64,000 nucleotides of DNA from Macrostomum hystrix (lineage: Eukaryota > Platyhelminthes > Macrostomidae). The stretch spans positions 9,357,001-9,421,000 of the forward strand of contig CATNEN010000001.1 in the NCBI GenBank assembly GCA_950097015.1, in the 5' to 3' direction. Below the pieces are notes generated by a model. It was not told where the DNA came from. It made no database searches and saw nothing but the letters and a program-made list of their open reading frames with translations. The position numbers were made by a program, and so were the translations under genes. This document shows, one piece after another, positions 53,761-64,000 of this stretch (its first letter is position 1; each line of letters starts with the position of its first letter).

Positions 53761-54790
53761 TAAGTTTTGTTTAAATCGGCTTGCAATAGATATGATGAAG
53801 CCTCCGTTTTTGTCGTAGATATAAAACACGTATTACTAGAAAACAGAACCATACAAAATATTAAAGTGATTAAAAACGAATATTAGAAAACTTTGAGAAG
53901 CACAAAGACAACAAAAAGTCCAAAAAACGTAGAGAGATTTCGCAAATTAAAACTAATAACAAAAAACAATATAAAAATCGAAAAGCTGTTTAAAATTACA
54001 CGAAATAAACATGTGTTCTACACACCGGCGAAAATCCAATACACTAATTAATAGGTTTTTTATTTGTATATTAATGATTTATTACACTGGTTATGGTCAT
54101 TTTGTATTCGTACAATAATTATACGATAACGCGTAAAAAGTTTAATTTATGAACTAACACAACGCATGCCAAGATCTTATCTTAATGTTTTTTTAGATAA
54201 GAAAATATACTGCAACACTGGTTAAGCTCAACTTAACAGAACTTTGGCAAGTAATTAGCAATTCAATATAACAATAGCTGTTTCCGAAGTAATTATAGTA
54301 TATTGAAAAACTTAATTTATTATTTAAAGTGTTTTAAATGTACGAGTATAAGTAGCTTTTTATCTTCCTTTTCGACAAAAAAAAAAGCAAACAAACAAAG
54401 AGTAAGTGAATAAAGGAATATTATAAAATCCTGCTTTGTACAACAAAGAAAAAATTAGAAAAAATGAAATTCGAAAAATAAAGTGAAGAACACTAGCGTT
54501 AATCTTGATCTATGCAGACGAAATGATCATTTTTATTGAAATATACTGGTGTAGAACGCGACTTTATGAACTAATATAAAAATGGTATAAATGAAACTCA
54601 GTACTTTATAAGTGAGCAGAAATTTAATGAAGATATTTATTTTCTGGGAGTTAAAAAGTGTCCCCTAAAATCATGAGTTCAACTGTATCTAACTTAAAAA
54701 AGTACAGCTTGGAAGCCACCGGAACAACAAAAGGGACCGAGGAACCAATACCAAAATAGAACTTGAGTAAACTAGACCCAAGACAACTAC
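53761..54790. other. AT-rich intergenic sequence
   Basis: About one kilobase with no ORF or repeat that I can support. Confidence 0.4.
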
Positions 54791-54814
54791 AATGTTGGAA
54801 CAAAGACTATTGAC

Positions 54815-55390
54815 TCACTCGACCTACAGGAACAACGACTTAGAAAAAACTAGACTTACTTTAACAAAGACCTAGAACAAACTAGACCTACTTTAACAAA
54901 GACCCAGAACAAACTAGAACTACTTTAACAAAGACCTAGAACAAACTAGAACTACTTTAACAAAGACCCAGAACAAACTAGAACTACTTTAACAAAGACC
55001 CAGAACAAACTAGAACTACTTTAACAAAGACCTAGAACAAACTAGACCTACTTTAACAAAGACCTAGATCAAACTAGAACTACTTTAACAAAGACCTAGA
55101 ACAAACTAGAACTACTTTAACAAAGACCCAGAACAAACTAGAACTACTTTAACAAAGACCCAGAACAAACTAGAACTACTTTAACAAAGACCCAGAACAA
55201 ACTAGAACTACTTTAACAAAGACCTAGAACAAACTAGACCTACTTTAACAAAGACCTAGAACAAACTAGACCTACTTTAACAAAGACCCAGAACAAACTA
55301 GAACTACTTTAACAAAGACCTAGAACAAAATTTAATCAATTTAACAACGACCCAGAAACAACTAGACCTACAAGAACAAAGATTGTACGA
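54815..55390. repeat. 32-bp minisatellite downstream of G6PD
   Basis: About 17 copies of GAACAAACTAGAACTACTTT plus AACAAAGACCCA (or CCTA). It ends ~55 bp from the G6PD stop codon. Confidence 0.94.
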
Positions 55391-55445
55391 AGTAGCCCAT
55401 GAGAACTTTAAAAGTGTCACATTGTTTTAATGAGCTCCAACTTAT

Positions 55446-58400
55446 TTACTTCTTGTCGGATGATTCGCTCATACTGATTCTTGACTCGCGCATAACGCTA
55501 AACGTGCCAGAAAATGTGAAGCCCAATTTGCGCAGAAATTTATCTGCTTCGACCGGTCCATTGCGAGCGCCATAGACGTAGGAGAGCGGCTTGACGGCTT
55601 CGGCTTCCAGTTCGTGCAGGATTGGAGTGAAAATTCGCCAGGCTTCACGTAGCTCGTCGGTGCGAACGAAATTCACCTGAATAAGAGTTTTCCGGGTTTA
55701 AGAGCATTTCACTAAATTACGTAAATGTTCCGGATTTACGTAAATGTTCCAGATTGACGTAAGTGTTCCGGATTTACGTAAATTTTCCGGATTTGCGTAA
55801 CTGTTCCAGATTTACGTTAATGTTCCGGATTTATGTAAATTTTCCGGATCCTTACGTACATTCTTAAGGATTCACTTAATGCAACTATTTTGTATATATA
55901 TTTTAAAGTTAAAATCTACTTTTCAAACCTGAAAGGTAATTTTACGGATTTACGTAATTTTTAGTGCTTTCCCATGATAATTTTGCATTGTGTAGGCAAG
56001 ATATTTTTGCTAGAATCAATACTTTAATAGTCTTTGAAATGTTAGAATCATTTTCTCTAATAGAAAATATTTTGAGGAAACATAGTTAAATTAAAACTCA
56101 CTTTTTTGTTAGCTAAAAACTTGTACAGGAAGAGCTTAATTTTAGCTGGTCAAAATTGTTTTTGCAACAAACTAATAACAATATTGCAAATAAAAAACTA
56201 TTTTAGAGTTTTACAAACTAACCTGTGATCCGCACAGCACATCCAGAAGCAGTCGCTCGTATGCGTCGGGCAGTTTAACCTTGGAAAATCGCTTGCTATA
56301 GGAGAGATCTAATTCCGTCTCCTCGGCGCCAAACCCCATACCGGGTCGCTTGGTCATACATTTGATATAGACAGCCTCATTTGGCTGCACTCGCATCACT
56401 AGCTCATTGCGATGCACCACGCCAGGCTCGAAAATATCACCGCTGACGTCTTTGAATTGAATGCGAACCTTTCGATGGGTTGGGACAATGGTTTAGGTTC
56501 ATTGTTAGGTTTTCTAGAACCAAAATGAAATCTTTAATGAAATCTGTAGTGAAAAAATGGTGAATAATTGGTGAATACAGTGAAAAATTGGAATATCGGA
56601 GTTATTGGTGAATGCCGTGAGTATTGGTGGCTTTAGTGACTGGTTGGTGAATGTCGTGAGTTAGTGGTGAATGTAGTGAGTTATTTGGTAATGAAGTGAG
56701 TTTTTGGTCAATGCAGCGAGTTATTGGTGAATGCAGTGAGTTATTTGTGAATGCAGTGAGTTATTGGTGAATGCAGTGAGTTTTTTGTGAATGCAGTGAG
56801 TTATTGGTGAATGAAGTGAGTTTTTGGTGAATGCAGCGAGTTATTGGTGAATGTAGTGAGTTATTGGTGGCTTTAGTGAATGGTTGGTGAATGTCGTGAG
56901 TTAGTGGTGAATGTAGTGAGTTATTTGGTAATGAAGTGAGTTTTTGGTGAATGCAGCGAGATATTGGTGAATGCAGTGAGTTATTTGTGAATGCAGTGAG
57001 TTATTGGTGAATGCAGTGAGTTTTTTGTGAATGCAGTGAGTTATTGGTGAATGAAGTGAGTTTTTGGTGAATGCAGCGAGTTATTGGTGAATGCAGTGAG
57101 TTTTTTGTGAATGCAGTGAGTTATTGGTGAATGAAGTGAGTTTCTGGTGAATGCAGCGAGTTATTGGTGAATGCAGTGAGTTATTGGTGAATGCAGTGAG
57201 TTATTGGTGAATGTAGTGAGTTATTTGTGAATGTAGTGAGTTATTGGTGAATGTAGTGAGTCATTGGTGAATGTAGTGAGTTATTTGGGAATGAAGTGAG
57301 TTTTTGGTGAATGTAGTGAGTTATTGGTGAATGCTGTGAGTTATTGGTGAATGCTGTGAGTTATTGGTGAATGCTGTGAGTTATTGGTGAATGATGTGAG
57401 TTATTGGTGAATGCAGTGAGCTATTAGTGAATGTCTTAATTGATTGGTGAATGCCATGCAATATTGGTGAATACATTGAGTGATGAATAAACTGTGCAAG
57501 TTCTAACCACCAAACTTCGGATAAAATTAGCAGCAACACTCACCTCACACTTAGTCTCATTGAGAGCCTTACCGGCCCTGATGATAAACGGCACGCCGTC
57601 CCAGCGCTCGTTCTTGATGTAGAGTGCCGCCATGGCATAGGTGGCAGCCAGGGAGCCAGGTGGCACTGTCGGATCGTCCTGATAGCCCGGCTTGCCAGTC
57701 TCTGGATTGCCAACGTACTGGCCGATGACAATGTCTTTTAGTTCTATGGGCTGAATACTACGCAGTACTTTAACCTGTTGCAGTAGATAATAAAGGAGTG
57801 ATTTGTTAAGCTGCTTCAAGAAGCAAATAAAAATCTATAATCAATTAAGTACCTTTTCATCGCGAATATCGTCAGCGGCCATAGATAGCGGTTTTTCCAT
57901 AGCGATAAGGCTAAGCACCTGCAGCAGGTGATTCTGCATCACATCGCGTATGATGCCGAATTCGTCGAAATAACCGCCGCGACCTTCGGTACCGAACTTT
58001 TCCTGGGAATTAGTGATGGGAAGGAGAGTAATAGGTGATGAAGGGTAAGAGAAGAATGGAAGAATATTACCCAGTCTAGCAATTAGCATTGTGGTCCGGC
58101 AATTCATCCGGTCGCAATTCCGGTGCTTCACACGTAGCCTAATGTATTTGTTTCAAGTGTCTACAAACCGGACTTCCTCCTAGAGCCGGTTGAATTCCCT
58201 CCCATGACAATTTTTTGTGCTGCACCCGAACGGAACAACTCAAGCACACGAAACTAAAGAACGCGGGCCAACTTTTTGTTGCGCATCTTCTGAAACAAGA
58301 ATCAAGTCGCCAGCTCTTCAGACCGTCGAGATATTCAATGTTTCCGGCCGAAGGTCCGCTTTTTCCCATAAGAGCTGGTGTTTTTCATACACCCCTATAC

Positions 58401-61400
58401 ACGAATTTGCACTGCGCCTCAGTGCGGCCTTGCCAGGCCTTCAAAATTGATCAGCATGTCACCCGAATGTGCCTGCATCATCTACGTCAGGGGTAGGCAA
58501 ACTTATTTGCTGGTGGGCCAAAGAGAGAACCTAAAAGACGACAGCGGGCCGCATTGACTGTATAAATACGAGTATGAGATAGGGGAGAGATGAGACACAG
58601 GAGAGATGAGACACGGGAGAGATGAGCCACGCGAGAGATGAGACACGCGAGAGATGAGACACGGGAGAGATTAGACACGGGAGAGATGAGACACAGAAAG
58701 ATAATACACGAGAGAGATTAGACACGGGAGAGATAAGACACGGGAGAGATGAGACACGGGAGAGATAAGACACAGGAGAGATTAGACACGGGAGAGATAA
58801 GACACGGGAGAGATAAGACACGGGAGAGATTAGACACGGGAGAGATGAGACACAGGAGAGATAAGACTGGGGAGAGATTAGACACAGGAGAGATTAGATA
58901 CGGGAGAGATGAGACACGGAAGAGATGAGACACGGGAGATATGAGACACTGGAGAGATGAGACACTGGAGAGATGAGACACGGGAGAGATTAGACACGAG
59001 AGAGATGAAACAGGACACTGTAGATGTCAGAAGGGGCAACGGGCCGGATTTGGGAGCTTCGAGGGCCGCATCTGGCCCGCGGGCTGGAGTTTGCCGACCC
59101 CTGATCTACGTCTTCGGTGGTCACCTAACTTTATCTAGACGGATTTGCTGGACCTTCAAGAGCTAAAACAGGTGGAAATAGGTTATTATGGGCGCCCTAA
59201 CGCGAATTTCTCCGATTTCACTGATCAAACCTAAATATTAGGTCCAGCTCAACCACAGGACACCATCTACTAGTCTGTCAACCAACCAGTCACCACCTAA
59301 CGCTGTTAGCATTCAGGCGCTGCCAAAAAAAATTTAGTTGGTATAAAAACGGGCGGCAAAATGGCTTGGTAGCACTTGTTCACTTTTGAATATGTATATA
59401 GCCTTCATATATGCTAACATATTTAATACATGTTAATCGTTGCTATACTAAATTTGCTAGTTGAAAGACTTCAATATCTTTATAAAACCTGTCTATAGCT
59501 GTCCATAGGACTGCATACTGGTAAACATTACTTGTCGAGCGCGCTAAGCATTGCACGAAGATAACTATAATTTACAGTAGCTACAAGTGTAAGGCTTCTT
59601 GACATTCATTGAAATAAGAGGAGATGAAGGGAAGGAAATAAAGGGAAGAAAATGAAGGGAAGAAGATAATGGGAAGTAGATAAAGGGAAGAAGGTGAATG
59701 GAAGAGGATGAAGGGAAGATTATGAAGGGAAGGAGATGAAGGGAAGGAGATAATGGAAAGTAGATAAAGGGAAGGAGGTGAATGGAAGAGGATGAAGGGA
59801 AGGAGATGAAGGGAAGGAGATGAAGGGAAGGAGATGAAGGGAAAGGAAGGCAAGAAGAGCTAGTCAATGAGATAAAGGGAAGCAAATCAAGGATCAAGCA
59901 GATTCAGAGAAGGGTGTTAAGGGAAGATGATAAATGAAATTTAACAATTTGAAAAGTGAAATAAAAATGACTCTTAAGAAATCTACATAATAAAACGTTA
60001 GGTAAGTTATCACCAATTGCTTACCTTAAAGGTGACCAGAACATTAGCGATATTGTCCCTATTCCACAATGGAGCCAGAATCCTATTAGCGAATCGCAGT
60101 ACAACCACATTCTGAACCATCTCCTTGCCCAGATAGTGATCGATTCTGTACACCTGATCTTCCGTGAATAGATTAGACAGGTGTTGCGAAAGAATTTCGC
60201 TAGTGTGCAGATCGCGACCAAAGGGTTTCTCGATAATCACCCTAGACCAGCCTTGCTGGTCCGAACTGATGCACTCCGACTTTAAGTGAGTGGCCACGTG
60301 AATAAACATTGACGGCGGTATAGCCAGGTAATACACTCGATTGCAATGGGCGTACTGGCTGTTGCGAATGTACTGCTCGAGTTTGGCGAAGTCTTCACGC
60401 TTGTCGTAGGAGCCCTGGATTCAATGAGAGTGGAAAGTTAATATAGTGCGTGAATGAGCGAATGACGTTAGACAGTACAGTGAATGACATTAGACAGTAG
60501 AGTGAATGACATTAGACAGTAGAGTGAATGACATTAGACAGTAGAGTGAATGACATTAGACAGTACAGTGAATGACATTAGACAGTAGAGTGAATGACAT
60601 TAGACAGTAGAGTGAATGACATTAGACAGTAGAGTGAATGACATTAGACAGTAGAGTGAATGACATTAGACAGTAGAGTGAATGACATTAGACAGTAGAG
60701 TGAATGACATTAGACAGTACAGTGAATGACATTAGGCAGTAGAGTGAATGACATTGGGCAGTAGAGTGAATGACATTAGACAGTAGAGTGAATGACATTA
60801 GACAGTAGAGTGAATGACATTAGACAGTAGAGTGAATGACATTAGACAGTAGAGTGAATGACATTAGACAGTAGAGTGAATGACATTAGACAGTAGAGTG
60901 AATGACATTAGACAGTAGAGTGAATGACATTAGACAGTAGAGTGAATGACATTAGACAGTAGAGTGAATGACATTAGACAGTAGAGTGAATGACATTAGG
61001 CAGTAGAGTGAATGACATTAGACAGTAGAGTGAATGACATTAGACAGTAGAGTGAATGACATTAGACAGTAGAGTGAATGACATTAGACAGTAGAGTGAA
61101 TGACATTAGGCAGTAGAGTGAATGACATTAGACAGTAGAGTGAATGACATTAGACAATATAATTAACTCCATGGCTAATCTCACCTGCAGATAGGAGTTC
61201 CTGGCAAAGAAAGCATCCAGCAGTTCTTGCTCACCGTCTACAGTACGCAGATAGGGCATGGCATTGTTGCGAACCATTTGCACAGTTAGGCTAGACCTAG
61301 AATAGCCAATAAAGAATGTATTTGGCGGCAGGAGTTTATCTTTAAACAGCCACCAAAGAGTGGGATAGATTTTTTTCTTAGCTAGATCGCCAGATGCGCC

Positions 61401-61595
61401 AAAGATAATGATGACAACATTGCTAGTGTCTTTCATGTGGCTAAATTCGGCGCACGACTCGGCGCGCAATACTTGCAGAGTCTGTTCAGACATTGAGACT
61501 AGGTGAATGCGTTGCATGTCTGGATCAGGCTTCAAGTTTTGCAACTCCTGATACGGATCACCGGCTGCATCGTTGGCTTGATGCTGAGAGGCCAT
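55446..61595 (-). CDS. G6PD: Glucose-6-phosphate 1-dehydrogenase
   Basis: Six exons: 61185-61595, 60025-60414, 57853-58002, 57544-57774, 56223-56468 and 55446-55676. Every intron is phase 0 and the total is 1,659 nt (552 aa; usual length ~515, the extra being N-terminal). It catalyses the first step of the cytosolic oxidative pentose-phosphate pathway, making NADPH. Exon 1 has the NADP loop in [20 protein letters not shown]. Exon 2 has [10 protein letters not shown] and the substrate signature [13 protein letters not shown]. Exon 3 has [20 protein letters not shown]. Exon 4 has [18 protein letters not shown]. Exon 5 has [15 protein letters not shown]. All key residues are present. The exon 1 acceptor-like CTCCAG lies 6 nt before the ATG. 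Confidence 0.96.
55700..55850. repeat. ~19-bp degenerate array in G6PD intron 5
   Basis: Seven or eight diverged copies of GGATTTACGTAAATGTTCC just inside the intron from exon 6. Confidence 0.8.
56560..57475. repeat. 20-bp minisatellite in G6PD intron 4
   Basis: About 45 copies of GTGAGTTATTGGTGAATGCA. On the + strand (antisense to G6PD) each unit has a GTGAGT donor-like motif. Confidence 0.95.
58130..58480. other. Unclassified sequence in G6PD intron 2, host of the hAT insertion
   Basis: CCGTCGAGATATTCAATG near 58,325 resembles the ends of the MITE-like repeats at 24.3 and 29.6 kb, so the hAT element may have landed in an older transposon copy. Confidence 0.35.
58488..59103. mobile_element. 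Non-autonomous hAT-like element filled with 16-bp minisatellite
   Basis: Terminal inverted repeats CAGGGGTAGGCAAACT (left) and the complement of AGTTTGCCGACCCCTG (right) differ at one base. ATCTACGT flanks both sides (58,480-58,487 and 59,104-59,111), a perfect 8-bp target duplication typical of hAT. The inner ends are GC-rich (GGGCCGCAT; GGCCCGCGGGCTGG). Everything between ~58,575 and 59,005 is the GAGACACGGGAGAGAT minisatellite, about 27 copies. It sits in G6PD intron 2. No transposase is encoded. Confidence 0.88.
59112..59600. other. Intron sequence, nothing recognised
   Basis: Continuation of G6PD intron 2; no ORF or array that I can support. Confidence 0.35.
59610..59860. repeat. 14-bp purine-rich minisatellite in G6PD intron 2
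   Basis: About 18 copies of GAAGGGAAGGAGAT with AGAAGATAA variants. The + strand is almost pure purine; the transcript strand is therefore pyrimidine-rich. Confidence 0.9.
60465..61155. repeat. 22-bp minisatellite in G6PD intron 1
   Basis: About 31 almost identical copies of GTGAATGACATTAGACAGTA plus GA. It reaches ~30 bp from the donor and ~50 bp from the acceptor, so it is practically the whole intron. Confidence 0.96.
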
Positions 61596-61634
61596 TGTTA
61601 GCTGGAGAAAAAAAATTAAATGTACTTTTATAGC

Positions 61635-62212
61635 CTACTTTTTACTTAATTGCAGGGGGCCTGGGGCACTTGACGCACAAGCGCAGGAACGGCATGCCCC
61701 CAGGCGGCAAACTAGGCGGGAGTCGCCCATCGGGCCATCTGGACCCCTGGACACGGGCACCTCACACACAGCCGCAAGCCAAGCGGGGGAAGGGGGCGGC
61801 AGCTGGAGTGCCTCTCACCCCAGGCCCGCACACGCACAGAGTAGACCAAACCAGGGGAGGACTTAGATGCCTGAAGGGTAGGGACGAGAGGACCAAGCCA
61901 CGCGCGCAGACGGCTGGTGAAACCTCGCCGCTCAGAGCACGCATGGCTGGTGCACACCCGCCCCACCCCCCATACAACGCCTCACACCCGGCCCAACGCA
62001 CAAACACAAACACAAACAAGCAGGCATGCAGAAGGCAGGGGTTAAGCTATTTTTAATTAGCTTTGGTTGCACAGAATAAGGTGCATCTTCGCAAGACACT
62101 ACTTGGCAGACCCCCAACAAAGCCCCGAAATAATCATGACTTGGAGGGAGGAACGAACCAGCGACCATTGGAAAGTGAGGCAGCGACATTAGCCGCTGAT
62201 CCACTCACCCCC
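61635..62212 (-). mobile_element. Young tRNA-headed SINE (family D) with 15-bp target duplication
   Basis: The flanking duplication ATGTACTTTTATAGC is perfect (61,620-61,634 and 62,213-62,227). On the - strand the element begins GGGGGTGAGTGGATCAGCGG (A-box-like), with GTCGCTGGTTCGTTCC as B-box, and ends in an A-rich tail. The body is GC-rich with no coding capacity. It sits ~25 bp upstream of the G6PD start codon region. Confidence 0.85.
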
Positions 62213-62227
62213 ATGTACTTTTATAGC

Positions 62228-63309
62228 ATTCAATGTATTAAAAAATAAGTTTATAACAAGTTTGTTACATAATATAGATGTGGATAATGATGTTTTCAGT
62301 GCTGAAAAGTATTTCAAGAAAGCAACTTCTATTTATATTCAACATATTACTTCACACTAACTGATTTAAGCACCTACTCTTGCAAATTCCATATTTCCAT
62401 ATTTCCACAAATATAGTTTTAAACCTAAATATTTTTTCTGTAGATCTAATCAAATCTGTTTTAAAATGTATTATACTACGAGTATAGTCATTATAAATAC
62501 TCCATTATAAATTTTTGTGCAAATAAAATGTGCAGTATAGTCACACATGCCTAACATATCATGTTAAAATGATATTTATAATGGCAACTCAAACATTTTT
62601 GGTATAACCAAATTTAATAAGAAAAGCCATAGGCCTAATGAGTATTTAATTAGAATTACTTTTGACTTGGCATCTATTAGACTTATAAAGTAGGCCTCAT
62701 ATATATTATAGGCTTTGGCTTGTTAAAAATGTCTTGAATAATTCAATGTATGATCACATCTATTTTTTGTATGTTTACTGAAAACAGCCCTCATTAAGTG
62801 TTTCAGTGGATCAGAGGGTCCTACCCTCAATGAAACAACTAGCTCAACACATTTCTGAACTTATTGCTTAACTACAGCTTTATTCATTTGCTGGTTGCTA
62901 TATAAAATAGAGTTTTTTCTTCTGATTGAGAAAGGTTGTCTAGCTAATAAAGTTTTTTAGTTGTAAATTGAGTAATTTTTAGGTAACAAAAATAACCTAG
63001 AATTTTTTAATGCTCTTGCCAACATTTTGACTTTTGTAGTAAAAATGACTACAAAAGACTAAATGACTACAAAGACTATGACTTTTGGATATGGCACTAT
63101 TGCAGTTGAACTACTAGGCCCAACTTCTACTAACTACTACTATTTTACTAGCTTATCTTCATTAAATTAAAGAGAAAAATAATTTTGCAAATGCCAATTA
63201 ACCTGCACCATTGCCAAATAGGAGTTGATCACTGGAGTCAAGTGGAGTCACTGGAGTTTTTTAGCATTTATATTTATTAGTATACTTTTTTATGCTTATG
63301 CTTATATAG
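62228..63309. other. AT-rich intergenic sequence upstream of G6PD
   Basis: No gene recognised. The G6PD promoter would be expected here, but no clear core motif was found. Confidence 0.35.
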
Positions 63310-63979
63310 GCTGCAAGTTGCAACAATTTGAACTTGACTGCAAAGCAGCCATGTGGAGAGCTATTCAACAGACATTCCCCAAAGGCCAGATCCAGGGATG
63401 TGTTTTTCAATACACACAGGCTGTGTTGCGCCATGTACAGTCTCTTGGCCTCCAGACTGTGGAGGCTGCTGATGAAGACACCCAGCAGCTCTGTCAAAGA
63501 CTGATGGCACTTCCATGTCTTGTTGAAATCACTCCATCGTTCTTTGAACTCCAAGCACATTGACTGCCTCTGCACCTTGCCAGATTTTCACTCTGATTAC
63601 ATGCAGGTATTTGTAATTTGTACGACTTAAAGTGCATGATGAGACTTATACAATAAATTTCTCTGCTTGATTTTAGAGGATGTGGATCAGCAGCACAATC
63701 TGCTTGCCTGATGAGATTTCTGTATTTGTTCAGGCCACTCGAACAAACCATTATCTTGAAGGCTATTATTGGATGTTGAACAGTTGCACTCAAAGTGGGC
63801 AGTTGCAGCTCTACCTTCTCATCAAGCTCCTTTTTTATGAGGGACGCATGGTCAGTGTCAACATGAGTCTAATAGCACAAGGAATGCTTCATCAGCTTCA
63901 GCGGACAAAGTACTGTCTGCGTCAGGCCACCACCTACTTCAAGCTGTGGGCAGAGCACAGTCAATATGCTCACTACTAG
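63310..63979 (+). pseudogene. MULE-type transposase remnant
   Basis: Starts after an acceptor-like CTTATATAG. It encodes FELDCKAAMWRAIQQTFPKG, IQGCVFQYTQAVLRHVQSLG and RLMALPCLVEI, then, one frame over, LPDFHSDYMQ. A GT-AG gap at 63,607-63,676 follows, then RMWISS, VFVQATRTNHYLEGYYWMLN and a tail ending YAHY. The order FE/D..A......FP...I.GC.FH...Q....VQ..GL, ALP, and RTN..EG.....N is that of the C-terminal part of MULE transposases. A frameshift near 63,555 and the absence of the N-terminal half in this window argue for a remnant, though a further intron could restore the frame. Confidence 0.6.
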
Positions 63980-64000
63980 AGGCTTGTAGTCATCTTAATG

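Noticed and set aside
17669-61595. A true operon of eight genes
   Set aside because: All are co-oriented, but spacings of about 0.9-4 kb and unrelated functions do not resemble the tight spacing of known flatworm polycistrons; kept only as a co-oriented cluster.
61670-62204. ORFs of 84-128 codons upstream of G6PD
   Set aside because: They fall inside the SINE D element bounded by the 15-bp duplication; composition explains them.

Overview
The window is animal nuclear DNA. Its genes have GT-AG introns, it carries tRNA-derived SINEs and an intact Ty3/Gypsy element, and an exceptional share of it is tandem repeat. Several features fit a lophotrochozoan, plausibly a free-living flatworm of the Macrostomum kind, but this assignment is inference. 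They are 3' splice acceptors placed just before many start codons (as in spliced-leader trans-splicing), dense minisatellites, and the mixture of transposons.

Left part, 1-17,030, mostly + strand. It opens with a frameshifted tyrosine-recombinase (Crypton/DUF3504-type) relic. Two tandem paralogous genes follow, each with four exons and phase-1 introns. They encode secreted proteins of 411 and 410 aa with a signal peptide, a Cys-rich PAN/Apple-like region and a glycine-rich domain like that of ALK/LTK. Their introns and flanks are full of one tRNA-headed SINE family. At 10,026-15,120 lies a complete Gypsy element with identical 218-bp LTRs, a 4-bp target duplication, and a visible -1 frameshift signal between gag and pol. 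It sits inside a 20-bp minisatellite. A 57-codon small membrane-protein ORF follows at 16,854.

Right part, 17,669-61,595. Eight conserved genes all lie on the - strand: a TTD14-like P-loop protein, THUMPD3 (tRNA m2G methyltransferase), RAB5IF/OPTI, a large ankyrin-repeat protein, an SDR16C/RDH10-like dehydrogenase, a RETREG/FAM134 ER-phagy receptor, a C8orf34 (VEST-1)-like RIIa-domain protein, and glucose-6-phosphate dehydrogenase. I assembled exon by exon; every junction keeps frame and each total is a whole number of codons. They have no shared pathway, so they look like an ordinary co-oriented cluster. About 18 of 23 introns are largely filled by a tandem array with its own unit of 11-52 bp.

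Far right: a SINE with a 15-bp target duplication lies just upstream of G6PD, and a MULE transposase remnant ends the window.

Most striking: private minisatellites in nearly every intron; a hAT-like element with 8-bp target duplication whose interior is a 16-bp minisatellite that recurs across the window; splice-acceptor placement suggesting trans-splicing, including an ankyrin-gene exon with no ATG; and the textbook frameshift cassette of the Gypsy element.
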